Part shown: positions 1 through 6,182 of the stretch, in pieces
Layout of the letters: each line of letters opens with the position of its first letter
Numbering within the stretch: position 1 is the first letter of the stretch
Assembly: GCA_964359785.1 (NCBI GenBank)
Contig: CAYHWL010000023.1
Span: forward strand, 1 to 15,642
Direction: 5' to 3'
Origin: JACQSU01 sp964359785
GTDB taxonomy: Archaea > Nanobdellota > Nanobdellia > Woesearchaeales > JAGWAF01
Length of the DNA: 15,642 bases
Notes under the pieces: generated by a model
What the model was told of the DNA's origin: nothing
Databases searched by the model: none
The model's input: only the letters and a program-made list of their open reading frames with translations
Program-made: the position numbers and the translations under genes

Positions 1-61
1 ACAGCTACTTGCTAAGTCCATCCATCACCGATTTATGCAACACCCCAGCAGATAGGAAACC

Positions 62-72
62 TTTTTAAATAA
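62..72 (+). promoter_or_regulatory. TATA box for tRNA-Pro and probably the eL43 operon
   Basis: The sequence TTTTTAAATAA preceded by ACC looks like an archaeal BRE/TATA element. Its 3' end is 28 nt before the tRNA 5' end. No second good TATA box is visible between the tRNA and the eL43 gene, so the tRNA and mRNA may be one transcript. Confidence 0.65.
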
Positions 73-100
73 CCTACTGCTCACGTTAACAACCCGACAC

Positions 101-205
101 GGGGCTGTGGGGTAACTTGGCTATCCTTCCTGGTTTGGGACCAGGAGATCCCGGTTCAAAAACAGAGGGTCCACAAGCCCCTGCATGGAAGTCCGGGCAG
201 CCCCA
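101..205 (+). tRNA. tRNA-Pro(UGG) with a 31-nt T-loop intron
   Basis: The acceptor stem is GGGGCTG (101-107) paired with CAGCCCC (198-204), with discriminator A205; CCA is not encoded. The D arm is around 110-126. The anticodon stem CCTGG/CCAGG (129-133/141-145) closes the loop TTTGGGA, giving anticodon TGG (136-138), which reads Pro codons, and G37. The T stem is CCCGG (150-154) with CCGGG (193-197), but 38 nt lie between the strands where a T-loop has 7. Removing 161-191 restores the loop TTCAAAT and a 74-nt tRNA. This position corresponds to a non-canonical intron near 59/60. A TATA box lies about 28 nt upstream. The intron boundaries are inferred from folding. Confidence 0.9.
161..191 (+). 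other. tRNA-Pro intron in the T-loop (relaxed bulge-helix-bulge)
   Basis: Exon 1 and intron can form the helix TTCA (155-158)/TGGA (186-189), with one G-U pair, stacked on the T stem. The 3' bulge is AGT (190-192) and the 5' bulge AAA (159-161). Cutting after the second base of each bulge removes 161-191 and leaves a consensus T-loop. The intron has its own stem, CAG/CTG (163-165/181-183) and GGG/CCC (167-169/178-180), with an 8-nt loop. Mismatches beside the 5' bulge make the motif relaxed, which in archaea usually calls for a heteromeric splicing endonuclease. Confidence 0.72.
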
Positions 206-225
206 TAAGTGCGGGGATGATAAAA

Positions 226-507
226 ATGGCATCAAAAGAACTCAATTTATCAAGCGCGAAAAGATACGGCGCACGTTACGGACCTAGACTCCGCAACAAA
301 GTCGCAGAAATCGAACTCCAAAGCCGTGCATGGCACAAATGCCCTTACTGCTCAAGACCACAAGTCAAAAGGATCTCTAATGGGATATTCAAATGCAGAA
401 AATGCTCTGAACAGTTCACAGGCAAAGCATACTCGCCTATCAAGAAAATCGTGATCAAGGCAGAAGCCGTCGCAAACGAAGAAGTGTTCACAGAAGAGGA
501 GGAATAG
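226..507 (+). CDS. rpl37ae: Large-subunit ribosomal protein eL43 (L37Ae)
   Basis: A zinc-ribbon protein of the large ribosomal subunit, found in archaea and eukaryotes. The sequence shows the family N-terminus (KRYGARYGPRLR) and two CxxC pairs, CPYC and CRKC, about 18 residues apart, that would hold one zinc ion. The predicted 93 residues are close to the family's usual length, with an acidic C-terminal tail. An ATG at 217 is in frame, but the second ATG at 226 is preferred because the anti-SD-matching GGATGAT (215-221) lies just before it and covers the first ATG. It is the first protein gene of the operon, only 20 nt after tRNA-Pro. Confidence 0.95.
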   Translation: MASKELNLSSAKRYGARYGPRLRNKVAEIELQSRAWHKCPYCSRPQVKRISNGIFKCRKCSEQFTGKAYSPIKKIVIKAEAVANEEVFTEEEE

Positions 508-508
508 A

Positions 509-646
509 ATGGTCAGCTACAAATGCCTAACATGCGACAAGAAGGTCGCACTAACGATGATGGGCAGAAAAGTGAGATGCCCATATTGCGGTGGAAAGAT
601 GCTCTATAAACAGCGCGCCGCAGGCACAAAAATCGTCGCACGATGA
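509..646 (+). CDS. rpoP: DNA-directed RNA polymerase subunit P (Rpb12-like)
   Basis: A 45-residue zinc-ribbon subunit of archaeal RNA polymerase, homologous to eukaryotic Rpb12 and needed for open-complex formation. The translation begins MVSYKCLTCDKK and contains the two cysteine pairs CxxC (C6, C9) and CPYCGG (C24, C27), followed by a basic C-terminus ending in IVAR, as in the family. The ATG lies 1 nt after the eL43 stop and has a strong Shine-Dalgarno site, GAGGAGG (496-502), inside the end of eL43. The stop codon overlaps the next start (ATGA), indicating translational coupling. eL43 next to rpoP is a common archaeal arrangement. Confidence 0.95.
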   Translation: MVSYKCLTCDKKVALTMMGRKVRCPYCGGKMLYKQRAAGTKIVAR

Positions 647-849
647 TAAGCACGACGATTTGCATACCCTATAATCCCACCTTGGAGGCCATCCTCCAAG
701 GAGAGAAACGTGAACAACTAAGAAGCAAGGCGAAAATCTCACGCAAGGACGATTCACTAATCATCGAGATCGAAGCCAAAGACATCCCATCACTTCGAGC
801 AAGCACAAACGCGATAATGCAAGCTATTGCAGTGCATGACAGCGTATAG
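643..849 (+). CDS. pcc1: KEOPS complex subunit Pcc1
   Basis: A 68-residue protein resembling the dimerising Pcc1 subunit of KEOPS, which makes the t6A37 modification of ANN-decoding tRNAs together with Kae1, Bud32 and Cgi121. The family pattern is visible: a short first beta strand (TTICIPY), a basic central segment, a second strand pair (SLIIEIEAKD) and the helix start LRASTNAIMQAI, matching the conserved 'D...LRA..N' signature. It starts at the ATGA overlap with rpoP and has no Shine-Dalgarno of its own. The assignment rests on motif and on gene order, in which Pcc1 often follows rpoP. Confidence 0.85.
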   Translation: MISTTICIPYNPTLEAILQGEKREQLRSKAKISRKDDSLIIEIEAKDIPSLRASTNAIMQAIAVHDSV

Positions 850-851
850 AC

Positions 852-1187
852 ATGGACAAAGACACACAAGAGCACATACAACAATTACAGGTCTATGAGC
901 ACAACCTCCAGCAGATCCTTGTGCAAAGACAGACACTTTCTACGCAAGCCATAGAGATTGAATCGGCGATAAAAGAGCTGGAGAGCTCCAAAACAGCATA
1001 TAAGATCATAGGAAATATCATGGTGCTATCTGATAAAGAGACTCTCACAAAAGAGCTAAACGAGAAGAAAGAGCTTCTGGACCTGCGGCTCAGATCATTC
1101 GACAAACAAGAAGAGCAGATCCGAGCCAAAGCCAGCGCACTCAAAGACAAAGTCATGGCCGGCCTCAAAGGTGGGAACCATGAATGA
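852..1187 (+). CDS. pfdB: Prefoldin subunit beta
   Basis: A 111-residue beta-class prefoldin. Prefoldin is a hexamer of two alpha and four beta subunits that holds unfolded proteins and passes them to the thermosome. The sequence has two long heptad-rich helices (about residues 1-45 and 65-105) joined by the hairpin region YKIIGNIMVLSDKETLTKEL, which matches the family's 'vYK.iG.iLv..d' signature. It begins 2 nt after the pcc1 stop with no clear Shine-Dalgarno, so translation is probably coupled. Its last 8 nt overlap the next gene. Confidence 0.93.
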   Translation: MDKDTQEHIQQLQVYEHNLQQILVQRQTLSTQAIEIESAIKELESSKTAYKIIGNIMVLSDKETLTKELNEKKELLDLRLRSFDKQEEQIRAKASALKDKVMAGLKGGNHE

Positions 1188-1422
1188 GGAATTGACAAGC
1201 GTGATATGCGCACTTCAAGATCTGGGAGAAGACAGCACACTGCCAAAATCAGTCCGGATAAAAATCGACGAGACGATAAGCGTCCTGACCCAACATGGAG
1301 AGGACCCAATCAAAATCAATCGCGCCATCAGCGAACTTTCAGAACTTAGCGAATCAGTGAATATGCAATCACACATACGCATGCAGTTATTCAATGTCAT
1401 GAGCCTTCTTGAGACCGTGTGA
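1180..1422 (+). CDS. UPF0147 family protein
   Basis: An 80-residue helical protein of the archaeal UPF0147 family, whose function is unknown. It shows the family layout: an N-terminal helix (ELTSVICALQDL), a 'D..LPKSVR.KIDE' segment matching the usual 'D..vPrNVR', and a C-terminal helix ending in SLLE. The preferred start is the ATG at 1180; an in-frame GTG at 1171 is less likely because it falls inside the Shine-Dalgarno GGTGG (1170-1174). It overlaps prefoldin by 8 nt and is the last gene of the operon. Its 3' end overlaps the opposing channel gene by 36 nt. Confidence 0.85.
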   Translation: MNEELTSVICALQDLGEDSTLPKSVRIKIDETISVLTQHGEDPIKINRAISELSELSESVNMQSHIRMQLFNVMSLLETV

Positions 1423-1959
1423 GACCTTCTTCAATCTCACTGATGATGGAACATAGATCGTGTCACCTGCCTTGGTCAACAATCTCGTAGACATAAGACC
1501 GATGCGCATGACCTGCGCCTTTGAATAACCAACTACCACAAAATCGCCTTTCCTATAACCTCTGGTCTTTAGAAGATTCAGGCCAGCCAAGGTATTCCTG
1601 ACCGCATCTTGGATCCCTAGAGCCAGATAAGATAATGCCACCAACAAGAGCCCAAACATGATCAACAGGGCGACCCAGATAGTGATGCCAAACTGCGTCA
1701 AGGCAGTGATGATAAAAGAAGCGTAAATCAAGTAGGAGACCAAATTTGGGCCTGAACCCTCGATATCAATCTTCGCGTTTGTGGCCTTCTTCCACAACTC
1801 GTTTGCGCCTAGGAACTCAAGGAGACGGCCAGCTATACGCCCGACAAACCGACCCACAATGATACCTATAAAGATTATCAAAACAGCGCTTAGGATCATA
1901 TAGAACCATGGCAGGATAAAACCCCAGACCATGCTTTGCGCAGCCGAAAACACATCCAT
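1387..1959 (-). CDS. MscS-family small-conductance mechanosensitive channel-like protein
   Basis: A membrane protein of about 190 residues. It has a hydrophobic N-terminal helix followed by the segment GIIVGRFVGRIAGRLLEFLGA, like the conserved TM-helix motif of this group, then two close hydrophobic helices around residues 75-117. The C-terminal beta domain follows: KTRGYRKGDFVVVG...QVMRIGLMSTRLLTKAGDTIYVPSS, which fits the MscS pattern 'f..GD.v.v.g..G.V..I....T.l...d...i.vPNs'. It is short compared with typical MscS and ends soon after the beta domain. A TTG at 1977 extends the frame, but the ATG at 1959 is preferred because it lies 21 nt from the TTTAAA box. Tail-to-tail overlap with UPF0147. 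Confidence 0.78.
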   Translation of the reverse strand: MDVFSAAQSMVWGFILPWFYMILSAVLIIFIGIIVGRFVGRIAGRLLEFLGANELWKKATNAKIDIEGSGPNLVSYLIYASFIITALTQFGITIWVALLIMFGLLLVALSYLALGIQDAVRNTLAGLNLLKTRGYRKGDFVVVGYSKAQVMRIGLMSTRLLTKAGDTIYVPSSVRLKKVSHGLKKAHDIE

Positions 1960-1980
1960 AACCGATATTTTGGACAATCC

Positions 1981-1988
1981 TTTAAATA
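1981..1988. promoter_or_regulatory. Shared TATA box between the MscS-like and DRG genes
   Basis: TTTAAATA contains the palindrome TTTAAA. On the plus strand it is preceded by TCC, ends 25 nt before the DRG start codon at 2014 and would give a leaderless mRNA. Read on the minus strand it lies 21 nt before the ATG at 1959. The BRE-like bases are present only on the plus side, so the DRG direction is likely the stronger. Confidence 0.55.
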
Positions 1989-2013
1989 ACTTGATGGATA
2001 AGCTTTCTTACAC

Positions 2014-3105
2014 ATGGGAGCAAGCGAACAGATAGCGGAGATCGAAGAACAGATCAAGAACACCAAATACAACAAGCACACGCAATTTGGAGTGGGTCTT
2101 CTAAAAGCCAAGCTATCCCGCCTGCGTGATGACATAGCAAAAAAAGGAAGCGGCAAAGGCGGAGAAGGATACGCAGTCAAGAAATCAGGCGACGCGACAG
2201 TGGTGCTGCTCGGATTCCCCTCCGTCGGAAAAAGCACATTACTAAACAAGATCACAGGCGCCGAATCAGAAGTAGGAGCATATGACTTCACCACACTCAC
2301 GGTGATCCCTGGATTGCTTGAACACAAACACGCGCAGATCCAGATACTCGATGTACCTGGCATAGTGTCTGGCGCGGCATCTGGACGGGGCAGAGGGCGT
2401 GAAGTGCTTGCTGTGCTACGAGGGGCGGATCTGATATTGATCGTGGTGGATGCGTTAAAACCATTGCAATACAAGAGCATCCTAGATGAGATATTCGAAA
2501 GCGGGATCAGGATAAACCAGCGCAAGCCAGATGTGAAGGTGGCACGCAAAGCGCGAGGAGGGATAAGTTTGTCCACTACCGTCAAGTTGACTAAGCTGGA
2601 TAAGAAGACTGTCGAAGGAGTATTGCGAGAGTACAAGCTAAACAACTGCGACATGGTCATACGAGAAGATATCTCCGACGACCAACTCATCGACATCCTC
2701 GACGGGAATAGGACATACACCAAAGCAATAACAGTGATAAACAAAGTGGATCTTGTGGATGAAGAGACCTTGAAGAAATTGACCGCCGAGATAAAACCAA
2801 ATCTACTGATATCCGCCGAATCTGGGCTTGGAATCGAGAAGCTAAAAGACCTCATATTCGACAAGATAGGCTTCATCCGAATCTACTGCAAAGAAGCAGG
2901 AAAGAAGGCAGACATGGAAGTCCCTCTCATCATGCGACGAGGAAGCACGCTTGAAGACGTCTGCAAATCACTGCACAAGGATTTCGTCAAAAAATTCAAG
3001 TTCGCCAAAATCTGGGGCAAATCCGCCAAATTCGACGGACAATCATTCAAGAAACTCGACAAAGCGCTCGCGGACGGGGATATAGTGGAGATACATATCA
3101 GTTGA
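2014..3105 (+). CDS. drg: DRG-family (Obg superfamily) GTPase
   Basis: A 363-residue GTPase of the archaeal/eukaryotic DRG (developmentally regulated GTP-binding) family, which is associated with ribosomes in eukaryotes. Visible elements: a basic coiled N-terminal segment (1-50), G1 GFPSVGKST (67-75), G2 region YDFTTLTVIPG (90-100), G3 DVPG (113-116), a DRG-specific insertion about 160-230, G4 NKVD (243-246), G5 SAESG (267-271) and a C-terminal TGS domain (about 287-362, with RIYCKEAG and ADGDIVEIH). Its length matches the family. A TATA box 25 nt upstream suggests a leaderless transcript. A T-run follows the gene. Confidence 0.95.
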   Translation: MGASEQIAEIEEQIKNTKYNKHTQFGVGLLKAKLSRLRDDIAKKGSGKGGEGYAVKKSGDATVVLLGFPSVGKSTLLNKITGAESEVGAYDFTTLTVIPGLLEHKHAQIQILDVPGIVSGAASGRGRGREVLAVLRGADLILIVVDALKPLQYKSILDEIFESGIRINQRKPDVKVARKARGGISLSTTVKLTKLDKKTVEGVLREYKLNNCDMVIREDISDDQLIDILDGNRTYTKAITVINKVDLVDEETLKKLTAEIKPNLLISAESGLGIEKLKDLIFDKIGFIRIYCKEAGKKADMEVPLIMRRGSTLEDVCKSLHKDFVKKFKFAKIWGKSAKFDGQSFKKLDKALADGDIVEIHIS

Positions 3106-3114
3106 ATGTGAAAG

Positions 3115-3124
3115 AATAAAAATA
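3115..3124 (+). promoter_or_regulatory. TATA box for the ASCH-domain gene
   Basis: The A/T-rich stretch AATAAAAATA lies about 20-30 nt before the ATG at 3145, the spacing seen for other genes here. It supports the first of two nearby ATGs (3145 rather than 3151). Confidence 0.45.
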
Positions 3125-3129
3125 ACTCC

Positions 3130-3136
3130 TTTTTTT
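3130..3136 (+). terminator. Oligo-T terminator after the DRG gene
   Basis: Seven consecutive T residues 25 nt after the DRG stop codon fit the archaeal oligo-U termination signal. The run sits between the TATA box and the start codon of the next gene. Confidence 0.5.
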
Positions 3137-3144
3137 CTGCCTGT

Positions 3145-3480
3145 ATGAACATGAGACTTGATCCGGGTCCATTTGATCTGATAGTATCTGGCAATAAAAA
3201 TCTAGAGATCAGGCTTTTTGATGAGAAGAGACAACGCCTGAATCTGGGAGATATCATCACATTCTCGAAGAGGCCAGAATTGATCGAGCGAGTGGACACT
3301 CTTGTGGTCGCATTGCTACGATACAGGACAATCGAGGAACTTGTTGATGATATACCGATGGAAAAGTTTGGGTATCTGCATGATTATGACAAAGCGGAAT
3401 TTGTCAAATGGTGTTATTCTAGGTACAGCGCAGAAGAAGTGAAGAAATATGGAATTCTTGGAATAAAAATCGAGATTTAG
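3145..3480 (+). CDS. ASCH-domain protein
   Basis: A 111-residue single-domain protein of the ASCH fold, a PUA-like beta barrel proposed to bind RNA; some members have hydrolase or nuclease activity. Recognisable elements are the opening strand and helix, DPGPFDLIVSGNKNLEIRLFDEKRQRLNLGDIITF, matching the ASCH pattern 'f..I..G.K..E.Rl.d.kr..i..GD.I.F', and the terminal SAEEVKKYGILGIKIEI. The conserved G/K/E/R and GD residues are present. The gene follows DRG but has its own TATA box. Its last 4 nt overlap the 3' end of the opposing HicA-DoxX gene. The precise substrate cannot be read from the sequence. Confidence 0.82.
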   Translation: MNMRLDPGPFDLIVSGNKNLEIRLFDEKRQRLNLGDIITFSKRPELIERVDTLVVALLRYRTIEELVDDIPMEKFGYLHDYDKAEFVKWCYSRYSAEEVKKYGILGIKIEI

Positions 3481-4271
3481 ACCAACAGCGACAATAGGTA
3501 ATAGAACCAATTATCCTGCTTGGACTCGAAAAACTCCGAGAGCTTCTGATCGATGCCAAAACATCTTCCAGCCTTCATAGTCCAGAACATGAAAAAGATG
3601 CCGACTAGCATTATGTCCGACCAGATCCACCAGTTCGGATTGGCGGATCGTAAGACGAATAATGCCAAGCTCCAGAAGAATCCTAGGACAGACCAGAACC
3701 TCGAGAAGAAACCCATAAAGAGGCTTATGCCAAGGAATAGGTTGAATAAGAAATGCAACCAACCAAAAACAGCGATCTGCGGCTGGACCACGTTGGTGAG
3801 AAATGAGCTTAACAAGCCGTTCACTGGATATCTGACCATGTTGGAAATTAGATCTTGGAACCATCCAAAATTCGCCCATGGAGCGGTCTCAATGGCTGTC
3901 GCAAGGAAAAGGATGCTCACTATGACCCTTATCAAAGCCAATGGGAAAGCGCCTGTGCTGGCATTCCAAGCATACTGGAAGAAACCCTGCTCCTCAAACT
4001 GCGCTTCCTCATGATCTTCTTCTACTTCAATTGGCTCTTCCTCTTGTTGCTCGATAGACTCGCCAGCCAATAGAGCGGCGACATCTTTGCCTGTAAGATT
4101 GGCCTGCTCAATCAGGGTCTGGAATGTCTTGTCTGAGAGCTGTTCTTTTGAGGGGATGATCAGACGTGACGTGCCTTTTTTCAGCGACACATGGCCGCCT
4201 CTTTCTCCAACTACCTTGAAACCTGCTTTCTTCAGAAGAGCGATCAGATCCTTACCGTGCATGCTTGTCAT
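3477..4271 (-). CDS. HicA-like domain fused to a DoxX-like membrane domain
   Basis: A 264-residue two-part protein. Residues 4-60 look like a HicA/YcfA mRNA-interferase fold: GKDLIALLKKAGFKVVGERGGHVSLKKG...LIIPSKEQLSDKTFQTLIEQANL, with the expected catalytic histidine (H27) after two glycines. Residues about 70-95 are a strongly acidic Glu-rich linker. Residues 98-264 contain four hydrophobic helices with DoxX/quinol-oxidase-subunit-like features: ALIRVIVSILFLATA, a G(I/F)SLFMGFFSRFW motif and a final helix followed by KAGRCFGIDQKLS. The frame is continuous across the junction. Its ATG overlaps the HicB stop (ATGA), so the two are translated together. Whether the HicA part is still a nuclease, or only an RNA-binding domain, is unknown. 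Confidence 0.8.
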   Translation of the reverse strand: MTSMHGKDLIALLKKAGFKVVGERGGHVSLKKGTSRLIIPSKEQLSDKTFQTLIEQANLTGKDVAALLAGESIEQQEEEPIEVEEDHEEAQFEEQGFFQYAWNASTGAFPLALIRVIVSILFLATAIETAPWANFGWFQDLISNMVRYPVNGLLSSFLTNVVQPQIAVFGWLHFLFNLFLGISLFMGFFSRFWSVLGFFWSLALFVLRSANPNWWIWSDIMLVGIFFMFWTMKAGRCFGIDQKLSEFFESKQDNWFYYLLSLLV

Positions 4272-4471
4272 CTGGACACCTCCACAGTGGCGATGTTTAT
4301 ATGTTTCCTATCCAAGTGGGCTTTATTTGGCTTTTCCATAAAAAGCTCCAAAGCCTCCTTGATATTATCCAACGCAGTCCCTTCCGATCTACCCTGACTC
4401 ATCAAGTCGACCTCAAGGCATCTCGCTGTGAAAAGGGCCTTGTCCTTCTCGATAAGAACGGTAAATTTCAT
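4268..4471 (-). CDS. hicB: HicB-like antitoxin-type protein
   Basis: A 67-residue protein with the HicB partial RNase H-like fold: an opening strand MKFTVLIEKDKALFTARCLEVDLMSQG, then GTALDNIKEALELFME, matching the HicB signature 'G.t.eeAl.NikEAielyle', and a closing strand HINIATVEV. It has no added helix-turn-helix or ribbon-helix-helix domain, so autoregulation by DNA binding is not evident. It precedes and overlaps the HicA-DoxX gene by 4 nt, the antitoxin-first order seen in many HicBA loci. A TATA box lies about 22 nt upstream, which suggests a leaderless transcript. Confidence 0.85.
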   Translation of the reverse strand: MKFTVLIEKDKALFTARCLEVDLMSQGRSEGTALDNIKEALELFMEKPNKAHLDRKHINIATVEVSR

Positions 4472-4493
4472 GGGTTATTTACCCATTACATCG

Positions 4494-4503
4494 TTAATAA
4501 AGG
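4494..4503 (-). promoter_or_regulatory. TATA box for the hicB operon
   Basis: On the minus strand the sequence ACCTTTATTAA ends about 22 nt before the hicB ATG. Its core, ACCTTTATTA, is the same as in the rtcB promoter, but it lacks the upstream GACAATC. Confidence 0.55.
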
Positions 4504-4541
4504 TTATGAAGATGGAGTTTTGAAAACATACGACCGCCACA

Positions 4542-4550
4542 TTTATATAT
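4542..4550 (+). promoter_or_regulatory. Strong TATA box for the 36-residue membrane protein
   Basis: TTTATATAT is close to the archaeal TATA consensus. It predicts a transcript start near 4570-4576, just before the Shine-Dalgarno site, leaving a leader of about 15-20 nt. Confidence 0.65.
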
Positions 4551-4576
4551 GAGAATTCGAGAGATTGGTGACACTA

Positions 4577-4583
4577 GAGGTGA
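4577..4583 (+). promoter_or_regulatory. Consensus Shine-Dalgarno site for the 36-residue membrane protein
   Basis: GAGGTGA (followed by ATC) fully matches the archaeal anti-Shine-Dalgarno end of 16S rRNA and lies 8 nt before the ATG. It is notable because most other first genes here appear leaderless. Confidence 0.7.
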
Positions 4584-4591
4584 ATCATAAT

Positions 4592-4702
4592 ATGGCAAAA
4601 GCAGTACAGGAAGAATCCTCAACATACGGCCTCGTGCTATCAGCACTAGTCGCAGTGGTCGCAATAGTATCACTTGTGCTATTGATAACAAGCGCGATTT
4701 GA
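4592..4702 (+). CDS. Small single-pass membrane protein (36 residues)
   Basis: The protein has an 11-residue polar N-terminus (MAKAVQEESST) followed by one long hydrophobic helix rich in Val, Ala and Leu (about residues 13-33), ending TSAI. It has no signal-peptide cleavage site. I do not recognise a family; it does not look like SecG/Sec61-beta, a pilin or an ATP-synthase c subunit. The case for a real gene rests on a near-consensus TATA box (4542-4550), a full Shine-Dalgarno site (4577-4583) and a coherent hydrophobic profile. Those signals suggest high expression. It stands alone, divergent from hicB and convergent with rtcB, and a T-rich stretch follows. Confidence 0.72.
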   Translation: MAKAVQEESSTYGLVLSALVAVVAIVSLVLLITSAI

Positions 4703-4710
4703 TTATAGCA

Positions 4711-4720
4711 AATTATTTTC
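4711..4720 (+). terminator. T-rich terminator after the small membrane protein
   Basis: ATTATTTTCT lies 8 nt beyond the stop codon, in the short space before the end of the opposing rtcB gene. It fits an archaeal T-rich terminator but is not a long pure T-run. Confidence 0.35.
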
Positions 4721-6157
4721 TTATCCTTTCACATTGCCCATTGGTTTTAGCGCCACTACCTTTTTTGAGACCTGGGCTTGGTCCATCGTCTGGACGACTT
4801 CTGAGATGTCCTTGTAAGCGGAACCTGCCTCTTCAGCCAGACCGGACATCGAGACAGCTTTGACATAGATGCCCCTCTTTTCCATGTCCTTTTGCAATTC
4901 GCCACCATTCACTTCGCTTTTGGCTTGGTGTCGGGACATTGTGCGACCTGAGCCGTGCATAGTGGAACAGAACGTCTCTTCGGAGCCGTCAAGGCCTGCG
5001 CATAAATAGGAACCTGTCTCCATAGAACCGCCGACAATCACCGGCTGACCAGTCTTATGGAATCTGCTTTGGAGCTCTTCACGGTTTGGACCAAAACATC
5101 TTGTTGAACCTTTACGGTGGACTATCAGGTTTTTGAATGCGCCGTCCACTTTGTGCCGTTCAATCTTTGCGATGTTGTGAGCCACGTCATAAACCAAGTC
5201 CATGCCCAAAGATTCTGCGGATTGGTTGAAGGTCTTCTCAAATGCTTTTCTAATCTGGTGAAGGATGACCTGGCGGTTTGCGAATGCCAGATTACAAGCG
5301 CAGACATGGGCCTTGTAATAGTCCTGACCTTCTTCAGATTCAAAAGGAGCGCAGGCTAATTCTCTGTCTTTAACATGGATATTATATTTTCTCATGGCAT
5401 CTTCAAATGAGTGCAGATAGTCAGTGCCGATCTGATGACCGAAACCCCTGCTGCCACAATGGACCATGACAACGACCTGATCTTTTTCGATCCCCCATTC
5501 TTTTGCGATGTCCTCTTCGAAGAGGTCAGATGCATATTGGACTTCAAGATAGTGATTGCCTGAACCTAACGTCCCTAACTGGTTGATTCCCCTTTCTACG
5601 GCTCTTGCCGAGACTTTGTCTGGGTCAGCGCCTTTGATGCAACCGCACTCTTCAATCCTGTTCAGGTCTTCATTCCAACCATAACCATGCTTGACACACC
5701 ACTTGGCACCATCGCACATGACATCTCTTAATTCTGACTTTGTGAGTTTGACTAAGCCAGAACCACCAACGCCTGCTGGGACAAGTTTGAATAAAGTGTT
5801 GACGAGCTCCTTTATTTTGGGTTCGACGTCTTTTCTGAAAAGATTTGTTTTCACCAGACGCATGCCACAGTTTTGATCAAAACCGATACCACCCGGAGAA
5901 ATGACTCCTCCTTCCTTGGGATCCATAGCGGCTACGCCTCCGATCGGGAAACCATAACCCATATGACCATCAGGCATACAATAAGCGTACCTTTGGATGC
6001 CAGGAAGAGCCGCGACGTTTGTGAGTTGGTCTAAGACTTTCCCGTCGAAACCTGGCAGAAGGGGTTTGGATGCGTAGATACGACCCGGGACTAACATGCC
6101 CTGCTTGTAAGTCTTTGGGATCTCCCAACAGACATCAGAGACTTTAGTGAAATCCAT
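4721..6157 (-). CDS. rtcB: RNA-splicing ligase RtcB
   Basis: A 478-residue GTP- and Mn-dependent RNA ligase that joins 2',3'-cyclic-phosphate and 5'-OH ends, the last step of archaeal tRNA splicing. Key residues are present: the metal-binding GFDQNCGMR (D94, C97), VMVHCGSRGFGHQIG, the histidine in DVAHNIAKIE, GSMETGSYLC, and the guanylated-histidine loop MHGSGR. Length is normal and there is no intein. The frame extends upstream to a GTG at 6205 overlapping the MFS stop, but the ATG at 6157 is preferred because it gives the typical N-terminus (MDFTKVSDVCWEIP) and lies 25 nt from the promoter element at 6183-6197. Archease is encoded nearby. Confidence 0.96.
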   Translation of the reverse strand: MDFTKVSDVCWEIPKTYKQGMLVPGRIYASKPLLPGFDGKVLDQLTNVAALPGIQRYAYCMPDGHMGYGFPIGGVAAMDPKEGGVISPGGIGFDQNCGMRLVKTNLFRKDVEPKIKELVNTLFKLVPAGVGGSGLVKLTKSELRDVMCDGAKWCVKHGYGWNEDLNRIEECGCIKGADPDKVSARAVERGINQLGTLGSGNHYLEVQYASDLFEEDIAKEWGIEKDQVVVMVHCGSRGFGHQIGTDYLHSFEDAMRKYNIHVKDRELACAPFESEEGQDYYKAHVCACNLAFANRQVILHQIRKAFEKTFNQSAESLGMDLVYDVAHNIAKIERHKVDGAFKNLIVHRKGSTRCFGPNREELQSRFHKTGQPVIVGGSMETGSYLCAGLDGSEETFCSTMHGSGRTMSRHQAKSEVNGGELQKDMEKRGIYVKAVSMSGLAEEAGSAYKDISEVVQTMDQAQVSKKVVALKPMGNVKG

Positions 6158-6182
6158 AAGAAGCGATTCTCGCTTTGGCTTA

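Noticed and set aside
1..58. Two plus-strand frames are open from the window edge (to stops near 55 and 66), as is a 7-codon minus-strand frame from 22 to 1.
   Set aside because: All are too short to show coding character, and none can be preferred over the others.
893..1309. 138-residue minus-strand open frame
   Set aside because: It is antisense to prefoldin beta and UPF0147, both clearly recognisable.
1896..2876. Long 326-residue minus-strand open frame
   Set aside because: It is antisense to the DRG GTPase, whose motifs are complete; the composition (Ser/Arg rich) is typical of a shadow frame.
3553..4014. 153-residue plus-strand open frame
   Set aside because: It is antisense to the DoxX-like part of the fusion gene, which has clear membrane helices.
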